Assembly (NCBI RefSeq): GCF_030253575.1
Contig: NC_080564.1
Coordinates: 8,476,501-8,540,500 of the forward strand
Origin: Rhododendron vialii
Taxonomy: Eukaryota; Streptophyta; Magnoliopsida; Ericales; Ericaceae
Direction of reading: 5' to 3'
DNA length: 64,000 nt
Each line of letters opens with the position of its first letter. Within the stretch, counting starts at the first letter, position 1. This document shows, piece after piece, positions 13,378-24,728 of the stretch. Position numbers and translations under genes: made by a program. The notes beneath the pieces were generated by a model, which saw only the letters and a list, made by a program, of their open reading frames with translations, did not search any database and was not told where the DNA came from.

Positions 13378-13561
13378 ACTCCGGGATGCTGCCGAGCACC
13401 TCCTAATAAGCGGGTGTTGAGCGGCATCCAGCCGTTCATCTTGGTACCGTCGGCTCGAATTGAGTTTTAGCGTATACATATCTAAACCGTTCATTACTCT
13501 GTTAAGATCTAAGCCGTCGATTGGCGAGATGAACAATCGGATACTGCTCGGCAGCATCCCC
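13378..13561. mobile_element. Fold-back MITE (GGGATGCTGCCGAGCA family)
   Basis: GGGATGCTGCCGAGCA at the left faces TGCTCGGCAGCATCCC at the right. The middle (CCGTTCATTACTC, GTTAAGATC, CGATTGGCGAGATGAAC) recurs at about 14590-14670 and, more diverged, at 58330-58470. Confidence 0.6.
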
Positions 13562-13667
13562 ATTTGAGAGAGATCTCTCTACGTCAGCACTTAATCTGAC
13601 CATCGATTAATTTCAAAAAAAAAAAAAATCACGGTAAAGTGAGAATGGAAAAAACGATAACTGATTG

Positions 13668-13840
13668 TCTTTCATGAGGTTGCATATTCGAATCCCATGA
13701 GGCCAAATATTTCATATTTTGGGACTATTAAAGTGTTCGCCTGATCGTTAACTTGAGGACCTTAGAATTAATCGAGATGGGCACTGTTGACAAACGACCC
13801 AAACCAATCTAGACATTCGATTATAAAAAAAACAAAAAAC
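13668..13840 (+). repeat. tRNA-derived SINE copy with A-rich tail
   Basis: Has the B-box-like GCATATTCGAATCCC, the body with CCTGATCGTTAACTTGAGGA and TTAATCGAGATGGGC, and an A-rich end (TTATAAAAAAAAC). This is the least truncated member of the SINE family in the window. Confidence 0.6.
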
Positions 13841-14074
13841 AATTGATTGATTATTTCACCTATTGTAGACTTGTGGTCCGATCGGGCACGTGCGCATGGG
13901 ATGCTACCGTTGTGTGAGTAGCTAGGATATATATATATCCACTCTGGAAATCCCTAGTCATTGGACTCATGGCATATGCTTAGGTCAAGTGTGTGCACCA
14001 TTTCATGTGCAACTACCAGCTGCTTAACAGCTAGCATGTCTTTTTCCCACTTGTTTCTTAGTATTTTTCCCCCA

Positions 14075-14245
14075 TCGGTAATTGGATGTCTCGATCAACT
14101 TTACGTGTACCTTAACTAATTTTGGGATCCTGAAATTATCGACTAGACAAACCCTCGATCCAGTGACTTTTGTTTGTGATGTTTGGCCTCTGTAAGATTC
14201 GAACATACGACCTTCATCCTCATGAAGGATAAACACACATACTAT
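14075..14245 (-). repeat. tRNA-derived SINE copy
   Basis: On the minus strand it reads GGTCGTATGTTCGAATCTTA (B-box-like), then GGGTTTGTCTAGTCGATAAT, then AATTAGTTAAGGTACACGTA. Same family as 13668. Confidence 0.6.
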
Positions 14246-14589
14246 ATTGTTTTCTTATGCCTACTTGGCAAATCCCTCTCTGAGTTTTCTTAGTATTACT
14301 CTCATGCCTTCCCAATTTCTTTTTTATTTGCCAAAAAAAAAAAAAAACTAGAATAAATCAGACATTCACAAACTGTTGTTGGATATAGAAGCACTCCAGC
14401 GTTTAAACAATGCACCGGCCGGATTCATTTCACCCCATTAGTTTTTTCACCTTGTATTTATGTTTACAGTGCGCCCAATGTGTTACATATGGGAAACAAA
14501 TAAGTAAATATTCAAATATAATAAAACCTTTAATGCCACATATGGAGCCATGTAGGAGTAGGAGTTTAAGGGGGCTCAGATACAAATCT

Positions 14590-14680
14590 GAATCGTCCAT
14601 TACTCGATTGGTTAAGATTCGAGCACTCAATTGTCGAGATGAACAGCCGGATCGACAACATCGCCAAGCATCTCCCATTT
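14590..14680. repeat. Fragment of the 13378 MITE family
   Basis: CGTCCATTACTCGATTGGTT and CAATTGTCGAGATGAACAGC match the middle of the 13378-13561 element. Confidence 0.4.
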
Positions 14681-15133
14681 CTTTTTGTATGGATTCTATG
14701 ATTTTGTTACATATACGCATGTCAAAAAGGCGTAACTTTTAGTCATTTAACTATAAATAAATGTAAGGCACGAATAATTTTTCACTTGGACCACAATAAT
14801 AATACCATTGAATGATACTACGGGTCGTCGAATAATACGACAATAAAATTTTTTGAGATCAACTCTTTAATATATTTGAAGATTTTTGAGATCAACTCTT
14901 TAATATAATTGAAGCGTTCGATAAATACTCGAATGAATGAATTTAATATTCAAAAATTACCCATCGAAATTTTGTCTTTCATATATAGTTTGGCCTCATC
15001 TCGAGTTCGATTCCTAGCTCTGAGGTGAAAATTTTATGACATTCTTTTTGGTAAAGGTCAATTTAATTACTAAACCAAAACACGAGAGACTCCAGGACTA
15101 TAGCTCGGTCCTGAAATTGCTACATATATATAA

Positions 15134-16128
15134 CTAGTGATTACCCGTGCCTAAAGGCACGGCACAATACGCCGATAAAAAAAAAAAAGACACTACACAA
15201 CACTTTTTTATTATAACTTAAAAAAATTTATCCTTCCCTTCTAGTAATCTTAAAAAACCCAAATGAAAAATTTTATAATTTATTTTTTAAAATTCTCTTC
15301 AAATAGACAAATGGTATAAATTGAACTAATTTCTTCTAAGAATAGTTTCACAACAAATAATACCACACTCGTTGAAAAAGTAAGAGCACATACCCAAATG
15401 AAATTTGTAATTAACTTATGCACAACCATTTGTTAACAGCTATCACGATCAACCAATACTTATATCACACCCGTATCTAATATAGTTCAACCAACAACTA
15501 ATCCAAAAAAAAAAATGAATAGTTTTAAAACTCCACTTCCCTTAAGTTAATGAATGCTGTTTTTTTTTTACATTGAAAATAATTCTTGCAACGGAATGCC
15601 ACAACTTGAGTTTTTTCCCCCTTCAAATCAAAGGAATGCTACAGGCCTATAACTGAAACAAATTATTAAGCACCACTACTTTCAATCATGCATCCAAGAA
15701 ATAGGTGAAACAACTTGTTCCCAAAAAACAAAAAATAAAAAATTTAAGTTTATTCTTTTGTATGAGTAAAATTTTTATAATATTTTTCTATTGTTACCTC
15801 AGTTGATGGAAGAAAGAAATTAAATAGAGTTTTCTAACAGATGAGTGGACAATGCACAACATCCCAATAATAGAGTTAAAGATTGACGATAGGGAAAAGA
15901 AAATGTATTGATAATAAAGGCTCATTGTTAAATAAAGAAAAAAATATATGTTTGTTCCTAGAAATGACAACATTGCCAAAGAAGTAAGGAAAGAGGGAGG
16001 AAGGGAGAGGATAAATTTATTAAAGAAGTTGATTGAATGGCTATAACCTATTGAAAATTTGATCTGACGGCTAGAAAGGTACTCTTATTTGTATGTGTAC
16101 ATAAAAACCGCTCGTTTTATAATATAGA
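15134..16128 (-). mobile_element. Non-autonomous Helitron of about 1.0 kb
   Basis: On the minus strand the element ends with a 7-bp-stem hairpin (CCGTGCC-TTTA-GGCACGG), six bases, then CTAG followed by host T, the standard Helitron 3' terminus. The proposed 5' end is TCTATATTATAAAACG, a typical TC start, but the base before it is G rather than the usual A, so the 5' boundary is less certain. No Rep/helicase frame. Three further 3' ends of this family are at 23084, 47076 and 49371. Confidence 0.65.
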
Positions 16129-16926
16129 CTAGAGTATGATAAAATTGAAGGAACCAATTCTCGTTCACTGAATGCATGCACATCGAAAGAACTAGGCCGG
16201 CTTCTCTGCAGTCAACTGTAGAGAATGGCGTGCGGTTCTATTTAAAGCGTTCATCTTGAAAATCAATGGTTGATATTTGTCGAATTTATTATCGGTCATA
16301 ATCGTTTATTACCGACCTTTAAAAACTTCATCCGACAGCTACGATCACTTGGACCGCACCTCTGCAGTCCAAAACTGGATTGCAGACAAGCCAAATTCCA
16401 TCGAAATCTAATGAACCGCGTTGGAATTTTTCGTAGAAACGATCAAGAGCTCTATACTTAAAATATCGATCGAGCAATGCCGCGTACAAATTATGTACGC
16501 GTCTCGATATAATGGTGTGGCCTACGTACAACCGGTGGTACATCGGTGCATGTAGATACTTAATAGTATACTGCACCGCGCGCAAGAAATTCTTCGTACT
16601 CATAATGTGGGGATTTTTTCGGGGCAGAATTAAGCGGCCGGAAGGGAAACTAGCTACGCAGCGCAAACCGTGCTGCTCTGCATGGGAATTTGGAAGTATT
16701 TTTATAAAATAATAAAATGACAGCAAATGGCAATTAACCGTTGAAAATTTGTAAGTACCCCCCAATCATTAAGCATAAATTAATTGAGGATTATGGAATA
16801 ATTATTTGCGAGAATCAAGAGAATTTGAAACATATCCCTATTGTTAATGACTGCATGGAATTCTAAACAGATGCATGCAACAGAGCAAAATTAATTAATT
16901 AACATACAAAAAAGACTTCAGGACTG

Positions 16927-16927
<1 letters not shown>

Positions 16928-16974
<47 letters not shown>
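16928..16974. repeat. (ATT)n microsatellite
   Basis: Uninterrupted trinucleotide run. Confidence 0.95.
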
Positions 16975-16976
<2 letters not shown>

Positions 16977-17449
16977 TGTAATCAAAATTCAACTTAAAGT
17001 TTATTTTTTTAATACTATATATACTGCAGCTAGCATATAGATCTAAACTAAAGAATTATACCAATTTAAGGTCTCAACTGAGGATGTTTGGCTTGCAATT
17101 AAATAATTTTTCCATCTGTTGACAATGTTAATGATTATCTAGCTGTTTTAATTAGCCAATCTGAATTCAGCTCATGATGAAATTACTGCCATGCTTCACG
17201 TTAATTTACGGCTGCGATCGATCGAGGTCTTCGATCTCTTTTTTCTTTTTCGATGGGCATGGCGAACCAAATTATGATTTTATACACTCAGTATGATGAC
17301 TCAAACTCAAAAAGATGGATGAAGAAATCCGCCATCGGATTAGAAATGGAAAAGTCTTTTTAAATCTTGGGGACCAATACCAGTATATATATGTAATGGA
17401 ATAATAGGACCACAGTTGCAAAGTGTTTTTTACTAATGGGTTTGCCCAG

Positions 17450-17453
<4 letters not shown>

Positions 17454-17483
<30 letters not shown>
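17454..17483. repeat. (CT)15 microsatellite
   Basis: Uninterrupted CT dinucleotides. Confidence 0.9.
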
Positions 17484-17484
<1 letters not shown>

Positions 17485-18578
17485 GATCTGTAGGATTAGT
17501 ATGTTAAGTAACAAGTTAACGAATGTTCAATTTGGTAGACTTATCTGATATACCTACTGCTTGACTTTATGGGGAAATGTTATTAACATTCCCTTCGTCT
17601 TCTCATGGCCTCCGAGAGACCCAGAGACAAAAAAAAATGAATACAAATAGTCTGTGACAAATGTAATTTTACAGTGTGAATATCGCTTTGTTTTTCCTTT
17701 TTTGCCCTTTGGAGAAAGGAACCGATCGATCAGTTTTGTTAATTTGAGTAGATCAAAAAATTTGTATAATGTTCCCATTTTGTCTGAGGATATCGTTCTT
17801 ACCCTCTTTGATTTTTACCACAATACGACGACACAACAACATTACAAGAGGAAGACGTTTGACAAAACGACTGAGGATATATACAAATTGCCACCGCATA
17901 ATAGTGTTATCACTGCGATGATGCCTAACCAAAACAAAATCACGCAGTGATCCCCTCCTCCCGCTATATTCACCATAAAATCACAAAAACATTCACAAAA
18001 GAGAATGACATTACTATTTTGGTCTCTAAAAAGACATGGGACACCTTGGAATTTCCCAATAGATATATCCTAGCCCAAATTTCTAATTTCTTCAAGTTGA
18101 ACCAAAAAAAAATTCGCTAAAGAAGTTGAATAATTTATCTTCAACATGTAATTGTTTCTATGGTTCAAGATATGATAAACATTGCCAAATTGAATAAATT
18201 GTAGCATATCTTTTTGGTGCGTTGGTTCACACTAAATTAAATTTTCCCCTAGCCATTCAACAGCATAAATTAATCCAAGACTGAAAAAACCAAGAGCATC
18301 CTAACAAAAAAAAATCACAAATACAAATAAACAAAGGACTTCAATTATTTGGTCAGAGCTAATCCATGGATACAACCTTTCTTACCCTTCCATAACATGA
18401 ATTACAAAATTCCAGAAAAAATAAATAGAAAGAATAATAATGTTACAAAGAAGATGGACATTAGATAATTAATTAATGAAAAATGGGACGAGGTTGCTCT
18501 ACTAGCTTCCAAAGGATAGCTTTTCTTCAAACTTTGTCTCTTGGAGTATTTCTTTTTTAGTTACTTCTATCATTCTCT

Positions 18579-18666
18579 CACTACAACAAAACATGTAATA
18601 GGTGACGAATTATTTTCGTCGCCAAAAGATTAGATTTCGTCGCCTATTACATGGATTCTTGTAGTG
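18579..18666. mobile_element. CACTA-type mini-element, 88 bp
   Basis: Starts CACTACAA and ends TTGTAGTG, with inner arms ATGTAATAGG-GACGAA mirrored by TTCGTCGCCTATTACAT. TCT lies directly outside both ends (18576-18578, 18667-18669), the 3-bp target-site duplication typical of CACTA (En/Spm) transposons. It sits 34 bases downstream of the bHLH stop codon, so it is probably in that gene's 3' UTR. Confidence 0.8.
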
Positions 18667-18699
18667 TCTGATCTTCTTCTTCCTCTTGGGTTTCGTGAA

Positions 18700-20921
18700 T
18701 CACTCTGAGCTTGAGTTTTTGTCTTTTTGGGATGAAAGGATTGCATCAATGGCTTCTTTTACCTGGGAAATATCAGGAGCTTTTCCGCCTTGCACTGGCC
18801 AAAATTCATCGGTTGCCAACACCTAAAGAAATACCCATAAATTTTGAGTTAAATTCTCCGCGGGAAAAAAAGTGCAAAAACAAAAGTTACTGTCTTGTCC
18901 TTTATTGTTTGTTATTTAAAAAAATTATGCCATTTTTTGGATAAAAATAGAAAGAGCTTTCGTGCATATCTTTTTTACTTTTTTTTTTTCCCCTCCAATT
19001 TGAAGATCTCAATCAATTCCTTAAATTGGTGTAGTATTTCAAAAAATTATGCATGGTGGTACTTTATTAATTACAAAAATGACCTATTTAAAAAAAAAAT
19101 GAGTCGAAAGGAATATGTAGTAAAAATCAATGGTAGTCCATGTCCAAGTAATTGATCTTATTAGGCCCCGTTCTGCTAAAGTTTTTATTTTTAAGTACTT
19201 ATTTTCTCCTCTACAAGACAGATTATTCTTTCATAATACATTACCTTTAACTCAAAAAATAAGTATTTATTTGAAAAATAAGTACTTATTTCCCTCAGTG
19301 GAAGTTTCTCATCATTTTTGTTCACATTCTTGTCAATTATTTTATGTGTATGTTTTCTTCAAGGGAACTGATTTTCGCGCTCCAAGATTTACTGCAGGCG
19401 CTCCACCTTTTTGTTTTTATACTGTGATGTTGCTGGCAACATCAGTGTATATTTTGTTTTTACACTGTGATGTTGACGGTGTAAAAACAAAAAGGTGGAG
19501 CGCCTGCAGTAAATCTTGGAGCGCGAATATCAATTCCCTTTCTTCAATGATTCAAACCCAGGCTGGCTAGCTCTTGAGAAATTGAGAGCTTTTAAAGAAA
19601 AGTACTAACCTTCACTTGTAATTGAAGAAACTTGACATAGCTAATAGCTTTCTCTAACATGGTAACCAAATCAACCTGCAAATTAACAATGTTAAGAAGA
19701 AAATTAGTACAAAAACGTCATTAATTAATTTACACTTTTACAGCTTAAGAGGACTGATAATTTATGATAATTACGGTGGAATTTACCTTAGAACCATTTG
19801 GAACAAGGTCCTGCAATACCTTTAGCCTCTCGCTAATCCGTTCGCGTCGATTCTGTAACACACACACAAAATATTCCTTCATTAATTAGTAGTAAATTCA
19901 GATGTTGATCCTGCTTAATTAATTCGAAATTTAAGTTAATTTATTTTGAAAATAATTAAGTTTAAATTCAAGAAAAAGTAATTAAATTAAACCTTGGCTG
20001 CAACACTTTGTGGGTCCTTGGATGGAGTAGTTGACTTTTGCTTGGCTTTCTTGGCTGCATTTGTGCACTGTTTTTTGATAGCTTGGTTGCTCTCTCCCTG
20101 TAATAGTACATTCCAATGGATATAATCAAGGAATTAATGTAAGTAAATTTTTTTGGTGAAAATTTTCGTGTTTTTTTATCGAGCGAAGCTAGGCACACCA
20201 ATAGGATTTCGTGTAGATTTTTCGTGCAGAGTAACGTAATTTTTTTTGCGGCCGTTACATTTCATTTCAAATTAAAACATCCACCCGTCACTACGCCTCA
20301 TGATTTCAAAAACGTCACTGTCACCTCATTCTGGGTAGACAAGATTTCCGTATAAAAACTCTTTGTTCTTTCCGAAACAACATGGTACTAGGCTAGGCTA
20401 GCTCATCGATTTTTGAAGCATTTGGGAGGAGGTAAATTACCTTATGGGGGCGCTTATTGAAGCCTTCATCTTGTTTTCCAAACTCCTCATGAAAATTGTT
20501 TCCACAATTGGGATTTTCTTCGGAATTGTGCCACCCAAATGGCTGATCAGCCCCATAAGAGCTGGTAGATTGAACGCGAGTAGTGCTGAAATCCTGGATC
20601 AGATTATCCTCCCAAATCGAGTAATCGTCGTCTAATTGCTGATCGTCACTGATCTTGTTAGGGTTAGAATTTTGATGATGATGATGATCAGGATTCTGGT
20701 CAAAGCTAAGAAAAGATGATCCATTGCTATGCATTATGTTGTTGTACCCTGCAGTACTACTTTTGAAGTTAATCACTGATTGAGCTCCCCCCTCATCTGG
20801 CTGATAAGATTGATCAGAATTAACTTGAGCTGATGACCCTCCAAAAACGTTTCCATAGTACGCGTAGGCTTGGACCAAGCCCATTTGTGTGTTGTTTGGG
20901 ATTCGGTCCTTGGTCAGGGCC

Positions 20922-20923
<2 letters not shown>
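18700..20923 (-). CDS. RHD6: bHLH transcription factor, RSL class I (RHD6/RSL1 type)
   Basis: Five exons: 20923-20441, 20097-19993, 19852-19787, 19675-19610 and 18822-18700. All introns are GT-AG and phase 0, giving 280 aa. The bHLH domain spans about residues 187-241: the basic part NRRERISERLK is exon 3, and helix 2 (VDLVTMLEKAISYVKFLQLQ) is exon 4. The C-terminal FWPVQGGKAPDISQVKEAID block is diagnostic of RHD6/RSL1; RSL class II proteins end differently. The N-terminus (MAL, NGSSFLSFDQ, a His run) is low-complexity, as in the family. RHD6 and RSL1 start root-hair development in the nucleus, directly upstream of RSL class II genes in Arabidopsis. The exact orthologue (RHD6 or RSL1) is not resolved. 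A (CT)n tract touches the start codon, a Mutator MITE lies in intron 4, and a CACTA mini-element follows the stop. Confidence 0.93.
19363..19538. mobile_element. Mutator-type MITE in intron 4 of the bHLH gene
   Basis: TTTCTTCAA occurs at 19354-19362 and at 19539-19547, an exact 9-bp target-site duplication. Terminal inverted repeats of about 60 bp start GGGAACTGATTTTCGCGCTC and match the reverse complement of the right end with few changes. The 176-bp unit would fold into a long hairpin in the pre-mRNA. Confidence 0.85.

Positions 20924-20925
<2 letters not shown>

Positions 20926-20974
<49 letters not shown>
20926..20974 (-). repeat. (CT)24 tract abutting the bHLH start codon
   Basis: On the coding strand an uninterrupted CT run ends two bases before the ATG. 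It is therefore almost certainly 5' UTR. Runs of this kind vary in length between individuals and may affect transcription or translation; that effect is inference. Confidence 0.9.
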
Positions 20975-20976
<2 letters not shown>

Positions 20977-21063
20977 ACTAAGTATACTTTCAACAATACA
21001 AGAATTTATCTTTACGAAGAAAAGCAACTGCTGATGAAGGCCTATTTGTAGAGTTCAAACTTA

Positions 21064-21076
21064 AACTATATATGTA
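21064..21076 (-). promoter_or_regulatory. Possible TATA box of the bHLH gene
   Basis: Minus-strand CATATATAGTTTAA lies about 145 bases upstream of the ATG, a plausible spacing given the CT-rich leader. There is no transcript evidence. Confidence 0.35.
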
Positions 21077-21660
21077 GTGCTTATTGGTGATGGGTTGGTT
21101 TGTTGCAAGGTTTTAAATAACAGTGGTAAGTATGTTATTGACCGGGGTTTGTGATAGTATTACCAATCGAAAATTGCATCCGTGATGGTAGCCGCTACAG
21201 AAAATTACATTTATATCCATCAGTATTCAAATTCAATAGCGTGTTATTGTGTTCAAAATTAAATGATGTGCCTGCTTAATCCATTGTCAATACTCGACCA
21301 ATGAGGCTGATTCAACTACGACGAATGTATTTTTTGGCCATCAAACAATTTTGAAAATTTGAAGACCGAAACAATTAACTAGCATTTCCAGATAATATAT
21401 ATACATGGCTAAATAAATCGATATTTTCAACAGTGCTACTGCATCGTCACCGTTACATACATGTATATAGATATTGTACTTGGAACTATATGGAGTATTT
21501 GTACAATGTCACATGCACATCATTCTAGTCAAGTATCAGAATATATATACTAGTAGGGAGTACTATTTTTGCTAAAACGAGTGTTATGGGAACAAAGAAA
21601 TGTGTTTACTATATAATATATATATGAGTGTTATATAATATACATACATACATACAGTAA

Positions 21661-22023
21661 TCTTCTAATGTGGACCTCCGCATTCAAGCAAAGTGCGGAC
21701 CACCTCATTTCTTCCCTTTTTCGATTGAATTTTGATGATCCGAGCCGTTCAATATGTTCAGAATGTGATTTTAAGGGTACCCGCGAGAAATCGGCAAAAA
21801 AAATGATCGGGAAGGGCTTGATTTGAGCAGTTTTTATTTGAACCGTTCAATAAAAAATAAACAAAAACTGCTCGGATGAAGCTCTTCCCGGTTTTTTTTT
21901 CTTGATTTCTCGCTAGTACCCGTAAAATCACGTTCTGAACACATTGAGCAGTTCGGATCATCGAAATTCGATCGGGAAAGGGGAGGTCTGCACTTTGCTT
22001 GGATGCGGAGGTCCGCATTAGAA
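21661..22023. mobile_element. Full-length MITE (GCGGACCTCC family)
   Basis: CTTCTAATGTGGACCTCCGC at the left is mirrored by GCGGAGGTCCGCATTAGAAG at the right. Both arms continue with GATGATCC-type and CGATCGGGAAAG-type sequence to a central loop near 21850. About 363 bp, non-coding. Best copy of a family also at 13078 and 50742. Confidence 0.75.
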
Positions 22024-22026
22024 GCT

Positions 22027-22028
<2 letters not shown>

Positions 22029-22102
<74 letters not shown>
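22029..22102. repeat. (CT)21(AT)16 compound microsatellite
   Basis: A CT run passes directly into an AT run, immediately after the MITE right end. Confidence 0.95.
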
Positions 22103-22105
<3 letters not shown>

Positions 22106-22239
22106 CACTTGAAATATATATTCAATGTATGGGAGTTGATAGCTGGCAGAAGAAGAAGAAGCAGCCAAAGCAGCAAAACCCTCGCCGGATCTTTCGCCTA
22201 TGGCACGATTTAGATTCCCAATCTAATACTCGTAATACT

Positions 22240-22240
22240 T

Positions 22241-22266
<26 letters not shown>
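22240..22266. repeat. (CT)13 microsatellite
   Basis: Short uninterrupted CT run. Confidence 0.85.
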
Positions 22267-22272
<6 letters not shown>

Positions 22273-22923
22273 TGATGAATGTGAGGGAGTTTCGTAGCTA
22301 GCTCCCTTTTTTCCATAATTTGTCACTACTTGAGAGCCATAAGCACGTGGAGTCGTACACTTGTTTATGTCTGAGTATAGTAGTTTGGTAAGATTTATTT
22401 GAAGCTACGCAGGTTCTTCTCCGGCCAACTTGCAGCACTCACAATAGTACACCGGATATGCAATTTATATGTATCGTTTTATAGGGAGTAATAGGTAAGA
22501 AATGCATCGAAATCCAAAAATTACTGTATAGGGTATTCATGAATATGGATAGATATATGCGAGATGGGTATTAAGATTATCGGTTATGCTATTGACAGCC
22601 CATTAGATTGTCAATACGGAAAGAAGAATAAAAAAAATCACAATTTTCGGTACACTTTTAACACTTTTCAAAGATGCAATACATAGAAAATTAACTGTGT
22701 TTGTTTGTCATTTTCCTGTCTTATTGACAGCCCATCGGTCTGTGATTAGCCTTTTTCAATTTCGAATCATTTTAGCTAATTAACATATATACATCTCAGA
22801 GCGCAATCGATCGTTGTGTGCGGAGTCAAGATGAGCCAAGTCAGCGTCATGCTGGGCAGAGGCTGGTTTAAGGAAGTCTCAATTGACCCGTGGGCCTTGG
22901 AGTCGCTATGTAATATAAAGGAA

Positions 22924-23072
22924 GAGAAATGCTAAGTACAAAGAAAATTGGTAAAGAATTGACCCTTAAAGTATACATGAACAGTTCAGATGCACTGCAC
23001 ACTGAATCTGGATTGTTCATGTACACTTTAAGGGTTAATTCTTTGCTTATTTTCTTTATCCCTAGCACTCCT
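22924..23072. mobile_element. Fold-back MITE of about 150 bp
   Basis: GACCCTTAAAGTATACATGAACA in the left arm is mirrored by TGTTCATGTACACTTTAAGGGT in the right arm. The arms extend out through CAAAGAAAAT / ATTTTCTTT to GAGAAATGCTA / TAGCACTCCTC. It lies just outside the 3' end of the Helitron at 23084. Confidence 0.65.
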
Positions 23073-23083
23073 CATAAAAGAAA

Positions 23084-23733
23084 CTAGTAATTATCCATGT
23101 CTTAAGGCACGGCGTAATGCTTTTTAAATATAGTCTAAATGAAGTATCAAACCCTACTTTTTTTATTTTTATTTTGGATACAACGGTTATTTTAAATGCC
23201 ATGAGGTGAGTCCCGGATATGCTTATGATCCTACCTCATGCGAGAGGAGCGTTACAAATAACCGTGAATCAAAATTTTTTTCCTTCTCCCTACAAAATCC
23301 ACTTCTCAAAAATTTTCAAAAAATCTACAATATTCAATCCTAGACAGGTCATGAAACTCCAAATCATCTAAACAAACAACTCAAGTTGTATTGAACAACA
23401 ATTTTGTTCTCTTGAAAAATTACTATTGGTTGCAAAGAATTACTCTTGGCTGTAAAAAATTACTCTTGGCCGCGATGAATTATACTCTTGCCTGCAAAGA
23501 ATTACTTCTGGCCGCATAGAATTACTCACTCTTGGTCGCCAAGAATGACTTATGGTCTCGTAATTTTGTGCGGCCAAGAGTAATTCTCCGCGGCCATGAG
23601 TAATTCTTTGCGGCCAAGAATAATTCTTCGCAGCCGGGAGTAATTCTTTGTGAACTTCTAATCTCAGTCATTGGCTTCAATGATTGAGATGTAGTGTCTT
23701 TTTTTATGTCCCCAAAACGCTCCCCTCTATAGA
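23084..23733 (-). mobile_element. Non-autonomous Helitron, 650 bp
   Basis: On the minus strand it starts TCTATAGAGGGGAGCG after host A and ends with a degenerate hairpin, then ATAATTACTAG before host T. This A-TC...CTAG-T arrangement is the Helitron insertion signature. No Rep/helicase is encoded. The interior at 23411-23655 carries a bidirectional array of about 20-bp units. Confidence 0.72.
23411..23655. repeat. Bidirectional array of about 20-bp units
   Basis: About seven imperfect copies of AAGAATTACTCTTGGCCGC run left to right. They are followed by about four copies in the opposite orientation (GCGGCCAAGAGTAATTCT), so the region can fold back on itself. It lies inside the Helitron. Confidence 0.8.
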
Positions 23734-24224
23734 TATATTCTTCAAATTAGCACATAATTTGAAATTTTTTGATAAGTGCTTAATCCAAACCGTAAGTAAT
23801 AATTATCACCGCTGCTTGTTGTGAGAAGAAAAATAGTTACTACTTTACTGCTTTGCATGGTCCTCCGTTATCAATTAAGTAACATCTTTCACAAACCCGA
23901 TGAAGATTGATCTACAACCACAGACTAGTTTTTTGTATTCCAAAAAAACAAGAAGGTTGGAAATTGAGAAGATCAAGGCTGGCATTGGAAGAAGAGAAAA
24001 TTCCTTGTCTCAAGGAGAAGAGATTATGTTGTACGTTTCTTGCCATGCATAAACAAACCCTTTTAATCAGAAAACACAGATCATAATCTCACGAACCCCA
24101 TGTTCATTTAATATGCCAGGTTAGTATAGTCTTATTTTTCCATGTAAGTTGTCCCTAATGGCACATGATAATTAACCCCAAGAAAGTTGGTCGAGTAGAA
24201 GCATGACGACAAATAAAGTGCTTA

Positions 24225-24382
24225 CTCAGCTCTTGAGTTTGCAGTTTTCAAATCGATCTCACCATTAACAAAAAAATATTTTGAAGCTTCGGAGGTTTGT
24301 CTAGTTGTATAGTTCAGGATCTCGAGATTAGTCAAGGTGCAAGTTAAACTAGCTCGAACACTCGATCATTGAAAAAGATGAC
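24225..24382 (+). repeat. tRNA-derived SINE copy, diverged
   Basis: GGAGGTTTGTCTAGTTGTAT, GAGATTAGTCAAGGTGCAAG and CGATCATTGAAAAAG follow the body order of the 13668 copy. Confidence 0.5.
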
Positions 24383-24728
24383 ATACAAAAATTTTTGACT
24401 TTTATACGGGTTTTTTTTTTTTTGTCTATCAATAGGATAGATCATTTACATCATGAATGATTATAAAGTACAAACCACATGACACTGCATCAATTGTGAG
24501 AAGTTAATGAGATAACTGAGCCCAATAAGCTCATTATAAGAAAGAAGAGGAGAGCTCCTCTAAAGAAAGAACTCCTAGAAAAAAAAAACCCTCTAAAGGA
24601 ATAACACCTACACGCGGATGGAAAGCTTCGAACTCCTGACCTCTTCTACAGATACAAGAGTCTTGACCAACTGAACTAGCCCTAATTGGTTAAACTTTTA
24701 TGCGTTACTAATGACTAATGAACCATGT

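Larger units (their letters stand above)
16129..18540. other. Intergenic stretch downstream of the bHLH gene
   Basis: Holds (ATT)n at 16928-16974 and (CT)n at 17454-17483, otherwise AT-rich. The 145-codon minus frame at 16328-16765 has no recognisable domain and I do not call it a gene. Confidence 0.4.

Noticed and set aside
16328-16765. 145-codon minus-strand open frame
   Set aside because: No recognisable domain and no splice context; the region overlaps an inverted-repeat-like sequence and a plus-strand frame of similar quality.
19130-19570. 146-codon plus-strand frame inside the bHLH gene
   Set aside because: Antisense to an intron and built largely from the Mutator MITE palindrome.
21758-22168. 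136-codon minus frame with Tyr-Ile and Arg-Glu runs
   Set aside because: Translation through the compound microsatellite and the MITE.
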